In this document: piece after piece, positions 25,882 to 34,711 of the stretch
Layout of the letters: the number at the start of each line of letters is the position of its first letter
Position numbering within the stretch: the stretch's first letter is position 1
From: Paulinella micropora
Taxonomy: Eukaryota; Cercozoa; Imbricatea; Euglyphida
Assembly: GCA_009731375.1 (NCBI GenBank)
Contig: BJOX01000038.1
Location: forward strand, 952,384-987,094
DNA length: 34,711 nt
Reading direction: 5' to 3'
Notes under the pieces: model-generated
What the model was told of the DNA's origin: nothing
Database searches by the model: none
Seen by the model: the letters and a program-made list of their open reading frames with translations, nothing else
Made by a program: the position numbers and the translations under genes

Positions 25882-26043
25882 GATATTTAGAATTGCGCTT
25901 CGTGCTCCGCACTCTCGCTTATTCTAAACATCGTTTTTTCTTTATTGAAAAAATAAATCGGTTTTCGATGTTTATCAATATCTCAAACAAGTTTGAGATT
26001 ACGAGAATGAGCAAAGCGAATGAGAGTGAAGTTGATAAATATC
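25882..26043. repeat. Inverted pair of palindromic elements 6 and 7
   Basis: Element 6 (25,882-25,933) abuts the penton ATG. Element 7 (25,966-26,043) ends two bases from the protease stop codon. Element 7 carries an extra perfect palindrome ATCTCAAACAAGTTTGAGAT. The whole module recurs almost unchanged at 29,640-29,805. Confidence 0.9.
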
Positions 26044-26045
26044 AT

Positions 26046-26765
26046 TTACAAATAGGTGTCAAACCCATACCCATTCTGTGCTTTTAATTTCTCTGCTTCT
26101 TCTTCTTTTAAGTCTGTATAGCCACTAGCAAACTTAAATCGGTTGCCTTTCGCTCGCTCCATTAAAAATCTCATACTATGCCAACCGCACGTGTCTGAGG
26201 TGTTGGATTGTTGTTTTACTTGATTAACCTTCATTAATAAATAACTATCGGGGTTGCTTTTGTCTATTAGTTGTTTCATTTGTTGTTGAAAGTCTTCAGT
26301 AGGTTCATAAAGTGCTAAGGGGTCATAGACTTCAACACTTCTGTCTTTATCTAGACTTATCCATACTGCGATCCAATGAGACCCTGCTTGCTTGTGATTG
26401 TCCGAATTCATAATAAATCCGTATCGTTTTCTGCTTCCTGGCTTCAACTTGGAAATTTCATCACTGGCTATTGCTCCGAGATACCATCCATATTTTTTCA
26501 TTATATCATCTATTTCATTAGTCATTAAACCGCGACCCTCTCCCTCTTGCTGATATTTATCAACTTCACTCTCATTCGCTTCGCTCATTCTCGTTTGTTG
26601 ATAAACATCGTCTGTCTGTGGTTGCTGTGGCATCTCCGCGACGCTCGGGGGTAGCGGTTGGGGCATTCCCTCGTCAATATTCAAATCATTTGAAACTTGT
26701 TTATCTACATTTGGGTCTATAGTCATTTTGTTCGTTAGAGTATTTACAAAATCATGTTTGTTCAT
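26046..26765 (-). CDS. PRO: Adenain-like cysteine protease (capsid maturation)
   Basis: 239 residues, intact. It cleaves virion precursor proteins during maturation in Polintons, virophages and adenoviruses. Visible catalytic residues in order: His in GSHWIAVWI (about 26,370), Asp in VEVYDPLA (about 26,330) and Cys in SDTCGWHSMRFL (about 26,190). The N-terminal 80 residues are a low-complexity Pro/Gln linker. Within it, codons from 26,552 to 26,610 (YQQTRMSEANESEVDKYQ) are a complete palindromic element inserted in frame. The start at 26,765 (MNKHDF) is the only reasonable one. The stop touches palindromic element 7. Confidence 0.9.
   Translation of the reverse strand: MNKHDFVNTLTNKMTIDPNVDKQVSNDLNIDEGMPQPLPPSVAEMPQQPQTDDVYQQTRMSEANESEVDKYQQEGEGRGLMTNEIDDIMKKYGWYLGAIASDEISKLKPGSRKRYGFIMNSDNHKQAGSHWIAVWISLDKDRSVEVYDPLALYEPTEDFQQQMKQLIDKSNPDSYLLMKVNQVKQQSNTSDTCGWHSMRFLMERAKGNRFKFASGYTDLKEEEAEKLKAQNGYGFDTYL
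26552..26610. repeat. Palindromic element 8 inside the protease gene
   Basis: A complete 59-bp element (GATATTTATCAAC ... GTTGATAAACATCG). It differs at one position from the intergenic element at 28,192-28,250. It is translated in frame as part of the protease linker. Confidence 0.9.
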
Positions 26766-26839
26766 TGTGTGTTTCCAATCTTTGCGGGTTAAATATTTTT
26801 TAATTATTTTTATTGAAAATACCTTATCAATTAATTCTT

Positions 26840-28071
26840 CTAATGTCTTCGCTCCACTACTTTTTGTTCGTTAATACCCATATAATCTTCATATCTAGCA
26901 TAATCTGCCACTTTTCTTTTTACGTTTTCCTTTTCATTTCCAACATCAACATTAAACCTTTTAATCATGTCAATAATCCACTTTGAAGTGTCTTTGTAAT
27001 TTAATTTTTTATGTCCATCACTATCTAGTCTCTTTTTTAAAGCCTGTGCTAACTCTTTTATAGTAATGTTTGGGTGATAAGTTTTTGAAAATGCTGATAT
27101 TAAAAATTGATTAATTTGTAAATGTTCAAAATGCTTACCCTTTTCTTCTGCTTTCTTTTCTTCCTTTTCAAGTTTTTCTTTATATTCTTCTGCTAACTTT
27201 TTCTGTTCCTCTAAAGATGTCGCTGTGGCTATAGCCGTCTGAATATCTTGGCTGGCTTTTTGTAAGTCTTTACGACTCATCTTTTTTATGAACTTATCTG
27301 TATATCCCGCTAATTTCAGTGTTTCAATATCTTTCTGCTTTTGCTTTTTTTCTTCCTCATATTGCTCTTTCGTTTTCAATGGTGCTTCATCTCCTAAATT
27401 AGGTAATGGCGGTGCTTGTGGTGGTGCTTGTGGTTGTCCCTGTTGTGGTTGCGCTTGTGGCGGGGCTTGTGGCTGTCCATATTGCGGGGCCATAATATAT
27501 TGATATTGTGGTGGTGGTGGTAATGCTTGTATTCTATTTTTTCTGTCTTCTTCATATTTTACATATTCTATGAGTTTTTGCTCCCTTCTTAGTTCTCTGG
27601 CTTTTTGTTCTTGCCGTTCATTAATATCCGCTAGTTCTCTTTTGTGTTGTCTATCCATTATATCTTGTCTTTCCTTAGCATCTGCTACGTCTTTTCGTTC
27701 TAGCCTTTTCTTTTCTTCTTCTATCTCTTCCCTTTTCTTCTTTTCCTTTGCTTCCTCATCATGTATTAACTCATATTTCTTTTGTAAGTTGCTTTGGATC
27801 TGGTTTCGGTTCTCGTGTTCAAGACGATTGAAATCAGATTTGATTATTTTTTCCCTTGGTTTGCGACTAACCCTTTGCGACTTTGGCTTATTACCAATAT
27901 ATTTCATGAAAAGTTTAACAATTTGTAATGTGCTTAAATCATTGATTTTCTTACCAAAATTAAGATAATATTTTTTACCCTTCTGGATAATATAAGGCCT
28001 TCCGCTCTTATTTCTATAAACCCTCGGTGGACGGACTTTTGCCCTTTCACATTCTTAGTCTTAGCGACCAT
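26840..28071 (-). pseudogene. Coiled-coil, Pro/Gln-rich viral protein with one frameshift
   Basis: The ATG at 28,071 (MVAKTKNVKG; an in-frame ATG at 28,086 is possible) opens a frame that breaks near 28,045. The next frame (RPPRVYRNKSGRPYIIQKGK, then KKYYLNFGKK) runs to 26,840, giving about 410 residues. Order: basic N-terminus; a long charged coiled coil rich in KEEIEEEKKR; a Pro/Gln-rich segment with repeats of GQPQAPPQ; a second coiled coil; and a C-terminal helical domain. The GRPYIIQKGKKYY region recurs in virion-associated proteins of PLVs and large algal viruses as I recall; its function is not known. Confidence 0.5.
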
Positions 28072-28129
28072 TGTATAGATAGACATCTATTTTTTCTTTG
28101 TTAAAAAATTAATCTGGAACGATATTTAT

Positions 28130-28280
28130 GATATTTTAGAATTGCGCTTCTATCTTGCTAATCGCAAGATTTCTCGCTTATTCTAAAACATCGATGTTTA
28201 TCAACAAACGAGAATGAGCGAAGCGAATGAGAGTGTAGTTGATAAATATCAGCGAATGAGAGTGTGGATTTACAAATATC
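28130..28280. repeat. Palindromic elements 9a, 9b and a third half copy
   Basis: 9a (28,130-28,193; arms TTTTAGAAT/ATTCTAAAA) and 9b (28,192-28,250; arms TTATCAAC/GTTGATAA) overlap at a shared CG. An extra half element (28,251-28,280) ends next to the stop of the following gene. Confidence 0.85.
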
Positions 28281-28281
28281 A

Positions 28282-28596
28282 TTAGCGAAACTTTACAGCC
28301 CCTCCTCGTTGCTTACCATAACCAAGTTTTGCAGCAGTTGAACCAATACGAGACGCATATGGAAGAACCCCGACATCGCCAAGGGCATTAGCGGTCTTTG
28401 AAATAATCTTGTTATCGCGAAGGAATTTATTAACAGCCATTGCGGTTTTTCCGACCTTAGCCCAGTTAATCTTTCCTCCCTTTTGACCACATCCCTTCTT
28501 CTTAGTTTTCTTTTTTCCTCCCTTCTGTGGCATTGATGGATTGTATCCGATGTTATATCCTGATGGTTGTGAAATTATCACTGGTGATACTGGCAT
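28282..28596 (-). CDS. Small basic virion protein
   Basis: 104 residues from ATG at 28,596. A hydrophobic N-terminus with prolines, then GGKKKTKKKGCGQKGGK, then a C-terminal helical part with VGVLPYASRIGSTAAKLGYG. The strong Lys/Gly block suggests DNA or membrane contact, as in small core proteins of adenovirus-like virions. That is inference. Such small GGK-rich proteins are common beside the ATPase and capsid genes of PLVs. The frame is intact. Confidence 0.55.
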   Translation of the reverse strand: MPVSPVIISQPSGYNIGYNPSMPQKGGKKKTKKKGCGQKGGKINWAKVGKTAMAVNKFLRDNKIISKTANALGDVGVLPYASRIGSTAAKLGYGKQRGGAVKFR

Positions 28597-28625
28597 ATAT
28601 TATACAGAAAAATAATTAATTAAAA

Positions 28626-28823
28626 GATATTAAAAAATCCACACTTATATCCAATGTTGAATTTTAATTAAAAATCAACATAACGCTCATTTTCGTGTAT
28701 CTTTGTTTTTGACTACTTCAAAAACAAAAACATTTTACAAATATCGGTGTTGCTTTAATGGTTTCGATGTTTGACAATAAACGAGAATGAGTGAAACGAA
28801 TGAGAGTGAAATTGTCAAATATC
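28626..28823. repeat. Degenerate palindrome 10 and element 11
   Basis: Element 11 (28,765-28,823) has arms GACAAT/ATTGTC and ends one base from the ATPase stop. The sequence at 28,626-28,745 keeps the outer GATATT/AAATATC and CCACAC motifs but is rearranged, with its own internal inverted repeats. Confidence 0.7.
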
Positions 28824-28824
28824 A

Positions 28825-29639
28825 TTATTTCAACCGATAAGCAAAGTTTTTGCGTAATTCATCATCAACACTTGAAACATAAAGAAAATTAAATCGTTCC
28901 TTTGTTGCTTCGTGATACTTTTGAAGAAAGTAATCAAAATCAAAAGATAAGTCTAAATGTTTATACACGAGTTCCATTTTATCCTGAGACTGGCTTGGAA
29001 AGATTAACAAATAATCTAACTGCTTAATGGCTTCTGGCCGTAGGTCGTTCAAATACTGGCTTGACATAATCACCTTTGATTTATAGTGTCTGTTCTTTTT
29101 TAACAAATCACTTACGGACTTGTCTCTTAATCCGCTCCCTAAATCATCCAAAACAAAAACAACCTCTTGCGAAATATACTTGCTGGGTCGTTCTTTTGGT
29201 GCCTCCGCGGCACTCTGTTTCTTTTCTTTTCCAAAATAAAGAAATTGTGGCTTCTCTATCGGTTCTTCATCTTTGATTTCACCTTCCTGCTCTTCATCTG
29301 GTTTGTTCAGTTTGTCAAGTTCGTAGTCTATCACATTCACCCCGTCTGATTTGAGAAAGGTATATATTGCCATCGGGTTGCCTCTGTTCTTAAAGTGCTT
29401 AACCATTGCTTTATAAATGTAATCCTTGTGTATTGTTGAAGCAATAATGACAATGCGGGTTTTTCTGTCTGTCGTCCGTTTCAGTATTTCAAAGAGTGCT
29501 GTCGTCTTACCGCTCTTCTTACGGGCAAGTAGAAATATATTGGCGTAAGGTTCGTTAAATAATTTATAACCTTTTGCTTTTTATCTCCGTTTCCATCCTG
29601 CTTCACAGGCTTAACTTTGACGTTGTTAATCTTCTCCAT
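28825..29639 (-). pseudogene. ATPase: FtsK/HerA-type genome-packaging ATPase, one frameshift
   Basis: Pumps the viral genome into the capsid. The ATG at 29,639 directly follows palindromic element 12. About 20 codons in, the frame breaks near 29,585, beside a TTTTGCTTTTT run. The rest is open to 28,825, about 270 residues in all. Walker A is ARKKSGKTTALFEIL near 29,488-29,535 and Walker B is VVFVLDDLGSG near 29,141-29,170. Between them lies a charged insert (KDEEPIEKPQF). This is the A32-like ATPase shared by Polintons, PLVs, virophages and large DNA viruses. The single break could be a sequence error. Confidence 0.85.
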
Positions 29640-29805
29640 GATATTTTAGAATTGCGCTTCGTGCTGTCGCACTCTCTCTTATTCTAAAACATCGTTTTTT
29701 CTTTATGGTTTAAAATAAATTGGTGTTCGATGTTTATCAATATCTCAAACAAGTTTGAGATTACGAGTATGAGCAAAGCGAATGAGAGTGAAGTTGATAA
29801 ATATC
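29640..29805. repeat. Inverted pair of palindromic elements 12 and 13
   Basis: Near copy of the module at 25,882-26,043, including the nested ATCTCAAACAAGTTTGAGAT palindrome. One side touches the ATPase ATG, the other overlaps the stop of the next gene. Confidence 0.9.
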
Positions 29806-30168
29806 ACCCGACGAATTCTAGGCATACAACAATTCTTCCCGCTAAATTTCCTGTATCAATATTTCCGCTGTCAGTTTCAAGGACTTTAAATGTATATTGT
29901 CCGTCAGTCCATCCGACAACCCCCAAATTATAACCGAGATTTCAAATGTTTGCTGTGGTGCTATCCGCAAATGTTCCAATAATTCCAATTCTATCCATGT
30001 AAAGAATTCTGGTTTTTGTCTCTGTCTGGTCGTTCATATAGTGGATAAATTTTATATTCATTTTGGTTGGTGTGAATGACATTTGGATATTTTATTAAAT
30101 GTTTTGCTTCCTCCAGCAAAATCATTGCTTAGAAAAATAATCTTTTGGTATTTATATTCAGTAGCCAT
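29804..30168 (-). pseudogene. Small viral protein, unrecognised, broken
   Basis: The ATG at 30,168 opens MATEYKYQKIIFLSNDFAGG and more. The frame breaks near 30,090. The next frame (MNIKFIHYMNDQTETKTRIL...) has an in-frame TGA near 29,944 and then runs on (GVVGWTDGQYTFKVLETD, GRIVVCLEF) to a TGA at 29,804. About 120 residues in total, apparently beta-rich at the end. I do not recognise it. Its start codon overlaps that of the plus-strand gene beside it (shared CATG). Confidence 0.45.
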
Positions 30169-30427
30169 GATTATATTACTACTCATAAACTTTTTAATAA
30201 CAAAAATATTTTCGCGGACTGCCTGCGACTTTTACTCACGGGTCAGTGAGAAAAAAAATGAGAGTTGTGCTTATTGTATAAAGCAAGGGGTAGATACAGG
30301 GTTTAAGTGTGTTTTCATAAATAACGGAAATAATATGTGTCGTAGTTTTGATGAGGCTTTGCCTTTAATGTGTGCTGGTGATAATAGATGGTATATGACA
30401 CATACCTATGAATGCGATAATTTATGA
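30167..30427 (+). CDS. Small cysteine-rich membrane or secreted protein
   Basis: 86 residues from ATG at 30,167. The N-terminus MIILLLINFLITKIF is a membrane anchor or uncleaved signal. The rest has seven cysteines (including ESCAYC, FKCVF, MCRSF, LMCAG, YECDN), consistent with a disulfide-bonded outer domain. It is the only plus-strand gene among the minus-strand virion genes. An upstream in-frame start at 30,083 is less likely because it would precede the hydrophobic segment with sequence antisense to the neighbour. Function unknown. Confidence 0.5.
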   Translation: MIILLLINFLITKIFSRTACDFYSRVSEKKNESCAYCIKQGVDTGFKCVFINNGNNMCRSFDEALPLMCAGDNRWYMTHTYECDNL

Positions 30428-30457
30428 TTTAAAGATAGCGATAATAANNNNNNNNNN

Positions 30458-30789
30458 AATGGAAGGCAAATGCCGATAAGCAATGTTAGGATTCCGACAT
30501 AAGTATTAGCAACCTCGCACGGCAAGTTCTTTTCAGACAACCTCACGATACAAAGGGTTATAATGGCAATAATGATACCCATTTGAAATAAGTATTTAAT
30601 AAGTCGGCTGTCTGTCGGTCTGTTTTTTATACAACAACAATTCCAGTTATCTTCCAATTCGTGCTCTATTTTTTTTTCCTCAGTCTTTAGTTCTACTTCA
30701 AGAACACGAGACTTTAATTCTGGAGTTAGTTCGCCATCCATATCCATAATAGGTGGTGGTCTGTGAAGTCTGGTTGTATTATTTGACAT
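30458..30789 (-). CDS. Viral membrane protein, C-terminus lost in gap
   Basis: About 110 residues are visible from ATG at 30,789 to the 10-N gap at 30,448-30,457. Order: a polar N-terminus (RLHRPPPIMDMDGE), a charged helix, ELEDNWNCCCIKNRP, then two transmembrane segments (LFQMGIIIAIITLCIVRL and TYVGILTLLIGICLP). The GxxLP end after the second segment is typical of a small membrane protein found in many PLVs and algal viruses. The last residues fall in the gap. The ATG overlaps the end of the fiber gene by 11 bp, which suggests joint transcription. Confidence 0.6.
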
Positions 30790-33700
30790 TTGAAAAAACG
30801 ACTGCTCTGATTTCTGCCAATTGATTTGCTTGGTCTTGTAGTATATTCATAAGATTTTTATTTTCTTTTTCTAAATTAACTACCTTTCTGATAATTGTTG
30901 AACAGCCTTAATTAATGGTGCGATAAATTCGGAATAACCTATACCATAACCGACATCACCACTATCAATACATTTAACATCTTCTGGATTAACACTCACA
31001 CCTTTCAATTCGTATTCCTTTCTTTGCTTTGGACACGGAACCATAATTGTTTCTTTTATAAAACCGCCAAAATCTAGCATATCCATTTCTGTTAGTATTT
31101 CTTCTAATTCCTGTGCTATTAAGCCAGTCCTACATTTCTTGTTGTCGTCAATCATACGATAGCAGACTGGATTTAACTTGTTGATAAAATCTAAGCCTAA
31201 GCATTCCTTTATATCTTCTTTTTTTTCTCCTGTCTGAATATTGAATAGGATTAGACAATACCCATAATTGCCCATCGCTTGCTTTGAAAGACATCAAAGC
31301 AGTATTTGAACTATTCTCCCATATGAACCCACTCGTTGAAGAATTATTCACTCTAAATCTAATAGCTGCATAAGAAGTTAATCCTCCGCCTACTCCTCCT
31401 GCGGGCGCTGTTCCTCCACTTAATGATTTATTATTCCCAGACTGAGACATATAAATCCCCCATGCTGAATCAGTAGCATCCCACATAATATTCCTCTCGC
31501 ATTCGTCCCGTCTGTTTGTCCTTGAATTGCTATTTTTGCCCCATTAGTTGATGCTAATGCCGATGATAGTGTGCCTGTGTATGTAATTCCCGCATTTGCC
31601 GTTATTAATCCACTCGCAGTTAATGCTGTTGTTGATACTCCCGCATTTGCCGTTATTAATCCACTTGCTGTTGCGGTTGTCGTTGATATACCAGCATTTG
31701 CTGTTATTAATCCTGCTGTGCTTATATTCATAGCCTCAGACCATGTTATATTGCTTCCTGCTGTTATTCCTGATTTATAATAAAAAGCAAGTTTGTTTGA
31801 GATTTTGTATATTTGAAAGTTTGAGCCAGAATTACTTGATTTCCAGTTTGAGCCGTCATAATAAGCATCAAAACTTAAGCCTATATTGTCGTGTGCCCAG
31901 TTCAATAATTGGAATGTTGGATAAGCATCCGCCGTTGTTATTGCTTGTAAGTGTGCTCCTCCGATATTTGAAGCCGTTCCGTATAATTCTAATCCGCCTG
32001 TCGCCCCATTTGCTGATTTCGTTGTATTGCCTATGATTATTGGTTTGCCTGATGCTGTTGTTATTTTGTCGCTCGTTGTTAATGTTGTTGTTGATATCCC
32101 CGCAGTTGCCGTTAATGTAGTTCCCGTTATTGTTCCGCCATTTGTTATATTGTTTGAGTTCATATCTAAGGCACCATAAAACCGCATACCCCCAGCATTG
32201 TTAAAACGGACAATGTCAGACGAAGCACTTTTATTATCCAAAAGTTTTGAAATATAAAGTCCCGCCCCTTTTACATCAAATGCACATTCGTGAATACATA
32301 ACCTCTTTGGTCTGCGGTTCCGCTTGTAGCAGTATTTAGAGTAAATAAGAAATATTGATAATCACCTGATGTCTGTGAAAAGAATATATCTCCTCCATTT
32401 TGGTTTAATATCCTCGCCCCATTATATGTTATATTTCCGCCATTAGTGATAGTTTGATTATTAAAATCCGCAGTGTTTCTTAGAGTTAGATATTTTATCA
32501 CAGTGCTCGCACCATTAAATGTTTTACTTCCTGTTATTGTTTGGTCTGTTGTTAGTTTTACATTTTGCCCGTCCAATGTGTCCGCATACCCTTTTGTCGC
32601 GCCATCGGCCGCTAATGTCGGAGTTCCAAGGTTGGCTATTTTGCTACTATTACAATCTAGCCCCGAAGCATTTACCCAACCGACTATCGCCCCATCAATA
32701 ATAAAACTTATTTTTTTCGCATTTATTTCAAAGTTATAATTTACACCAGTGCCCATAATATATCAAGGCATCCGATAGTTCCTATATTGGCTGTGGAGTT
32801 AAAAACCACGAATGTTCCTTTTGTTGTCGCATTCGTTGAATTTCCAGTTATTTCAAGGGCACTGCTAAATGTCTTAATTCCTGCTATGGTTTGGTTTCCT
32901 GAGGTTTTAACTGCCGAAGTATCAAGAACAGAAACATCCACACCATCAACAAGATTTACATTTGTTATGCTTTGGTTTCCCATATTTAGTCCTCCCGTCA
33001 TACTAGCAGTGCCGTCTAATCTAAGAAAGGGTGATGCCACGTTTCTCCATTGCCTGTGCTATAAATGAGTAGTTGATTATCTGCTGCTGTTGTTATAATC
33101 ACATCGCTATGTGTATCAATACTTCCACTCGCCGACACTTTCGCCGTGTTCGTATCGTGCTCTGATAGCCAAGTTGTGATAGACCTACCATTTAGTTGAT
33201 TTACATTTGTTATGTTTTGGCTTTTCATATCAAGACCCGCACTCGCATTTATTATACTGCTAAATGTTTTAATTCCCGCTATGGTTTGGTCTCCTGTTAG
33301 TTTGACCACCGAACCATCAACTGTGAGATTAGCAAGATTAATTCCATTATACGTAGAAGCCCCTGAAATAGCAAAACCATTCATATTTAGTGCCCCCGTC
33401 ATACTAGCAGTGCCGTCTAATCTAAGAAAGGGCGGTGTGGTGTTTCTCCATTGCCCTGTGCTATACATAATCAGTTGGTTATCTGCGGGGAAGCCTGATA
33501 TCATCACATCGCTATGTGAGTCTATGCTTCCACTCGCTGACACTTTATTATTGTTATCATTATGCTCAAATATCCATTTATCAACGCCTTTGTCATTTAG
33601 TAAATTAACTCTTGTTCATTCTTCCTTCCCATACTAATGTTGCCTGTTTCATCAACATTTATCGGAAATGTTTTATTTACCCAGTTTATTGAGTTATATG

Positions 33701-34166
33701 TTAGATAACTATTCATCGCCACTGGTGCTGTAATGACTACGTCAGAGAGTGTGTCAATTGAACCGAGGGCGGTATTCTTCCATTTGCCTTCTACATCGTT
33801 GTAAGTTAAGTATTTTCCGCTCGCTTGTGCAAACATGTTAGTGTCTATCAAATTGTATAAACTTGTTTGGTGCGGATTAGAAGTATTAGAGCGGTGTTGA
33901 GTTGAGGCTTTGACTTCGTCGTTGTCCCTAACTCGTTGCTCTGTGTAGTATAAACGGCTTCCTTCTTCAATGTCTGTTGTTGATTTGGTAGCCAGTCGTG
34001 TATCAAATCGGCCGTCAGTGAAATAAAGATTTACGGGGTCAGCATCTTCTGGCACTCTGTCTGTGTTGAAGCCCACTATGTTGGTATTGGTTAAGTCTAA
34101 GTTAAGTATATTTAGACTATCAACAGCCAACTCATTAAGGCCTAGTAATGATTTATATTGACTCGT
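30779..34166 (-). pseudogene. Long fiber protein with S74 intramolecular chaperone domain, many frameshifts
   Basis: One gene of about 1,100 codons now split over eight frames (breaks near 33,605, 33,030, 32,750, 32,260, 31,450, 31,235 and 30,885). It probably forms a trimeric host-binding fiber. The N-terminal and middle parts are repeats: FLRLDGTASMTGALNMNG and LTGDQTIAGIKTFSS modules (twice), then ASGLITANAGIS units (three). Near 31,240 is the S74 signature QYSDRRKK, followed in the next frame by KEDIKECLGLDFINKLNPV and GLIAQELEEIL. This domain folds the trimer and then cuts itself off, as in phage endosialidase. A C-terminal coiled coil (NLEKENKNLMNILQDQ) ends at 30,779. At the start, the codon in the usual place next to the palindrome is ACG (34,164-34,166), not ATG. 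Confidence 0.7.
32985..33480. repeat. Two ~100-bp direct repeats in the fiber gene
   Basis: Sequences at about 32,985-33,085 and 33,385-33,485 match closely (shared CATACTAGCAGTGCCGTCTA). They encode the duplicated FLRLDGTASMTG module. Confidence 0.85.
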
Positions 34167-34167
34167 T

Positions 34168-34290
34168 GATTTTCTAAATTCACACTTTCGCTTCGCTTTC
34201 GCGTGTTTTAAAAAATCGTTTCCTATATTATTAGAATAAAATTTTATTTTAAAACGATGTTTGACAATAAACGAAAGTGCGATACTAGAA
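34168..34290. repeat. Palindromic elements 14 and 15 (15 incomplete)
   Basis: Element 14 (34,168-34,218) has lost one base of its GATATTT end. Element 15 starts at 34,255 (CGATGTTTGACAATAAACG) but loses similarity after about 34,283 and has no clear second arm. The viral element probably ends here. Confidence 0.7.
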
Positions 34291-34711
34291 CAAAGGAATC
34301 GCGTAACTTTGGGATCCCATTTTTTCCCAAATTTTCTAAGGTTTTGGCTGGTTTTTTCAAAACTCTCAGGATACGTGTAGAAACGATGCCGATGCTAGGA
34401 AAACTTATTAAAACGATATTAAAACATGTTTTTATTAATTTAGACTGACTTTGACTTCACTTCAACAGTACTCCGGAGGCGGTCCGGACCTGTCTGACAT
34501 ACGTATTTTTCGAGTTTTCGTACATGTCAAATCAGCGGGTTTTGATAGCAAATTCAAGGGCGATGCAGGAAAACATGTTTTTAATGTTTGCAACTATTTA
34601 CTATTGCAGTCTGAGCTCATTCTAAGAATGTTTACGGACTTGGAGCCACGGGCGCAGACTTGCACTGACTCAGCAGTGTACTACACAACTACACCCAAGT
34701 CAGAGCATAGT
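34291..34711. other. Right flank, no gene recognised
   Basis: Non-repetitive sequence with higher GC than the viral part and no convincing coding frame. AACATGTTTTTA-containing segments occur twice (about 34,420 and 34,570). Probably host DNA, though the exact junction is not defined. Confidence 0.4.

Noticed and set aside
25893-26087. Small plus-strand frame reading MSKANESEVDKY and similar frames elsewhere
   Set aside because: These are translations of the palindromic elements and recur wherever an element lies.
21870-34290. CRISPR array
   Set aside because: The repeated palindromes are spaced by whole genes and occur in both orientations, with no regular spacers and no cas genes.

Overview
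The window is nuclear DNA from a microsatellite-rich eukaryote, most likely an alga or other protist; I cannot name the species. It has two unrelated halves. Positions 1 to about 16,050 are dominated by simple repeats (GATA, GTAT, GAT, GAA, CTA, TTAGG, CAATA, CAAGA) and short assembly gaps. Positions about 16,150 to 34,290 are AT-rich, dense in genes and viral in content.

Hidden in the left half, on the minus strand, is a split host gene. Twenty short GC-rich islands (31 to 108 nt), nearly all bounded by AG and GT splice signals, can be read in order from an ATG at 15,073 to beyond the left edge. They give a signal peptide, a GxGxxG dinucleotide-binding motif and the conserved segments of the prenylcysteine oxidase/lyase (farnesylcysteine lyase) family. 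About 1.2 kb of coding sequence is spread over 14.8 kb, and the introns are almost entirely microsatellite. Intron 1 alone holds a 1.67-kb pure TTAGG array and a retroelement-like segment. Many exons have one or two decayed copies beside them. One expected exon, after the dinucleotide-binding motif, is missing and may lie in the 100-N gap.

The right half is an integrated Polinton-like virus (PLV). On the plus strand are a broken small gene, a protein-primed family B DNA polymerase with a frameshifted 5' part, and two small paralogs with the ExoX-like C-terminal domain. On the minus strand lies the virion module: a conserved surface protein (frameshifted), the double-jelly-roll major capsid protein, the minor capsid/penton protein (premature stop), an adenain-like protease, a coiled-coil protein, a small basic protein, the packaging ATPase (frameshifted), a small broken gene, a transmembrane protein and a long fiber with an S74 intramolecular chaperone domain (many frameshifts). 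A small plus-strand cysteine-rich membrane protein sits among them. I found no integrase and no terminal inverted repeats.

The most unusual structure is a family of 50 to 85 bp palindromic elements. They have conserved ends (GATATTT ... AAACATCG), a conserved loop and arms that vary but stay complementary. They lie in inverted pairs between most minus-strand viral genes, touching stop codons on one side and sometimes the ATG on the other. One nearly identical copy lies in frame inside the protease gene. They may be hairpin transcription signals, a mobile palindrome family, or both. No tRNA, rRNA or CRISPR array was recognised.
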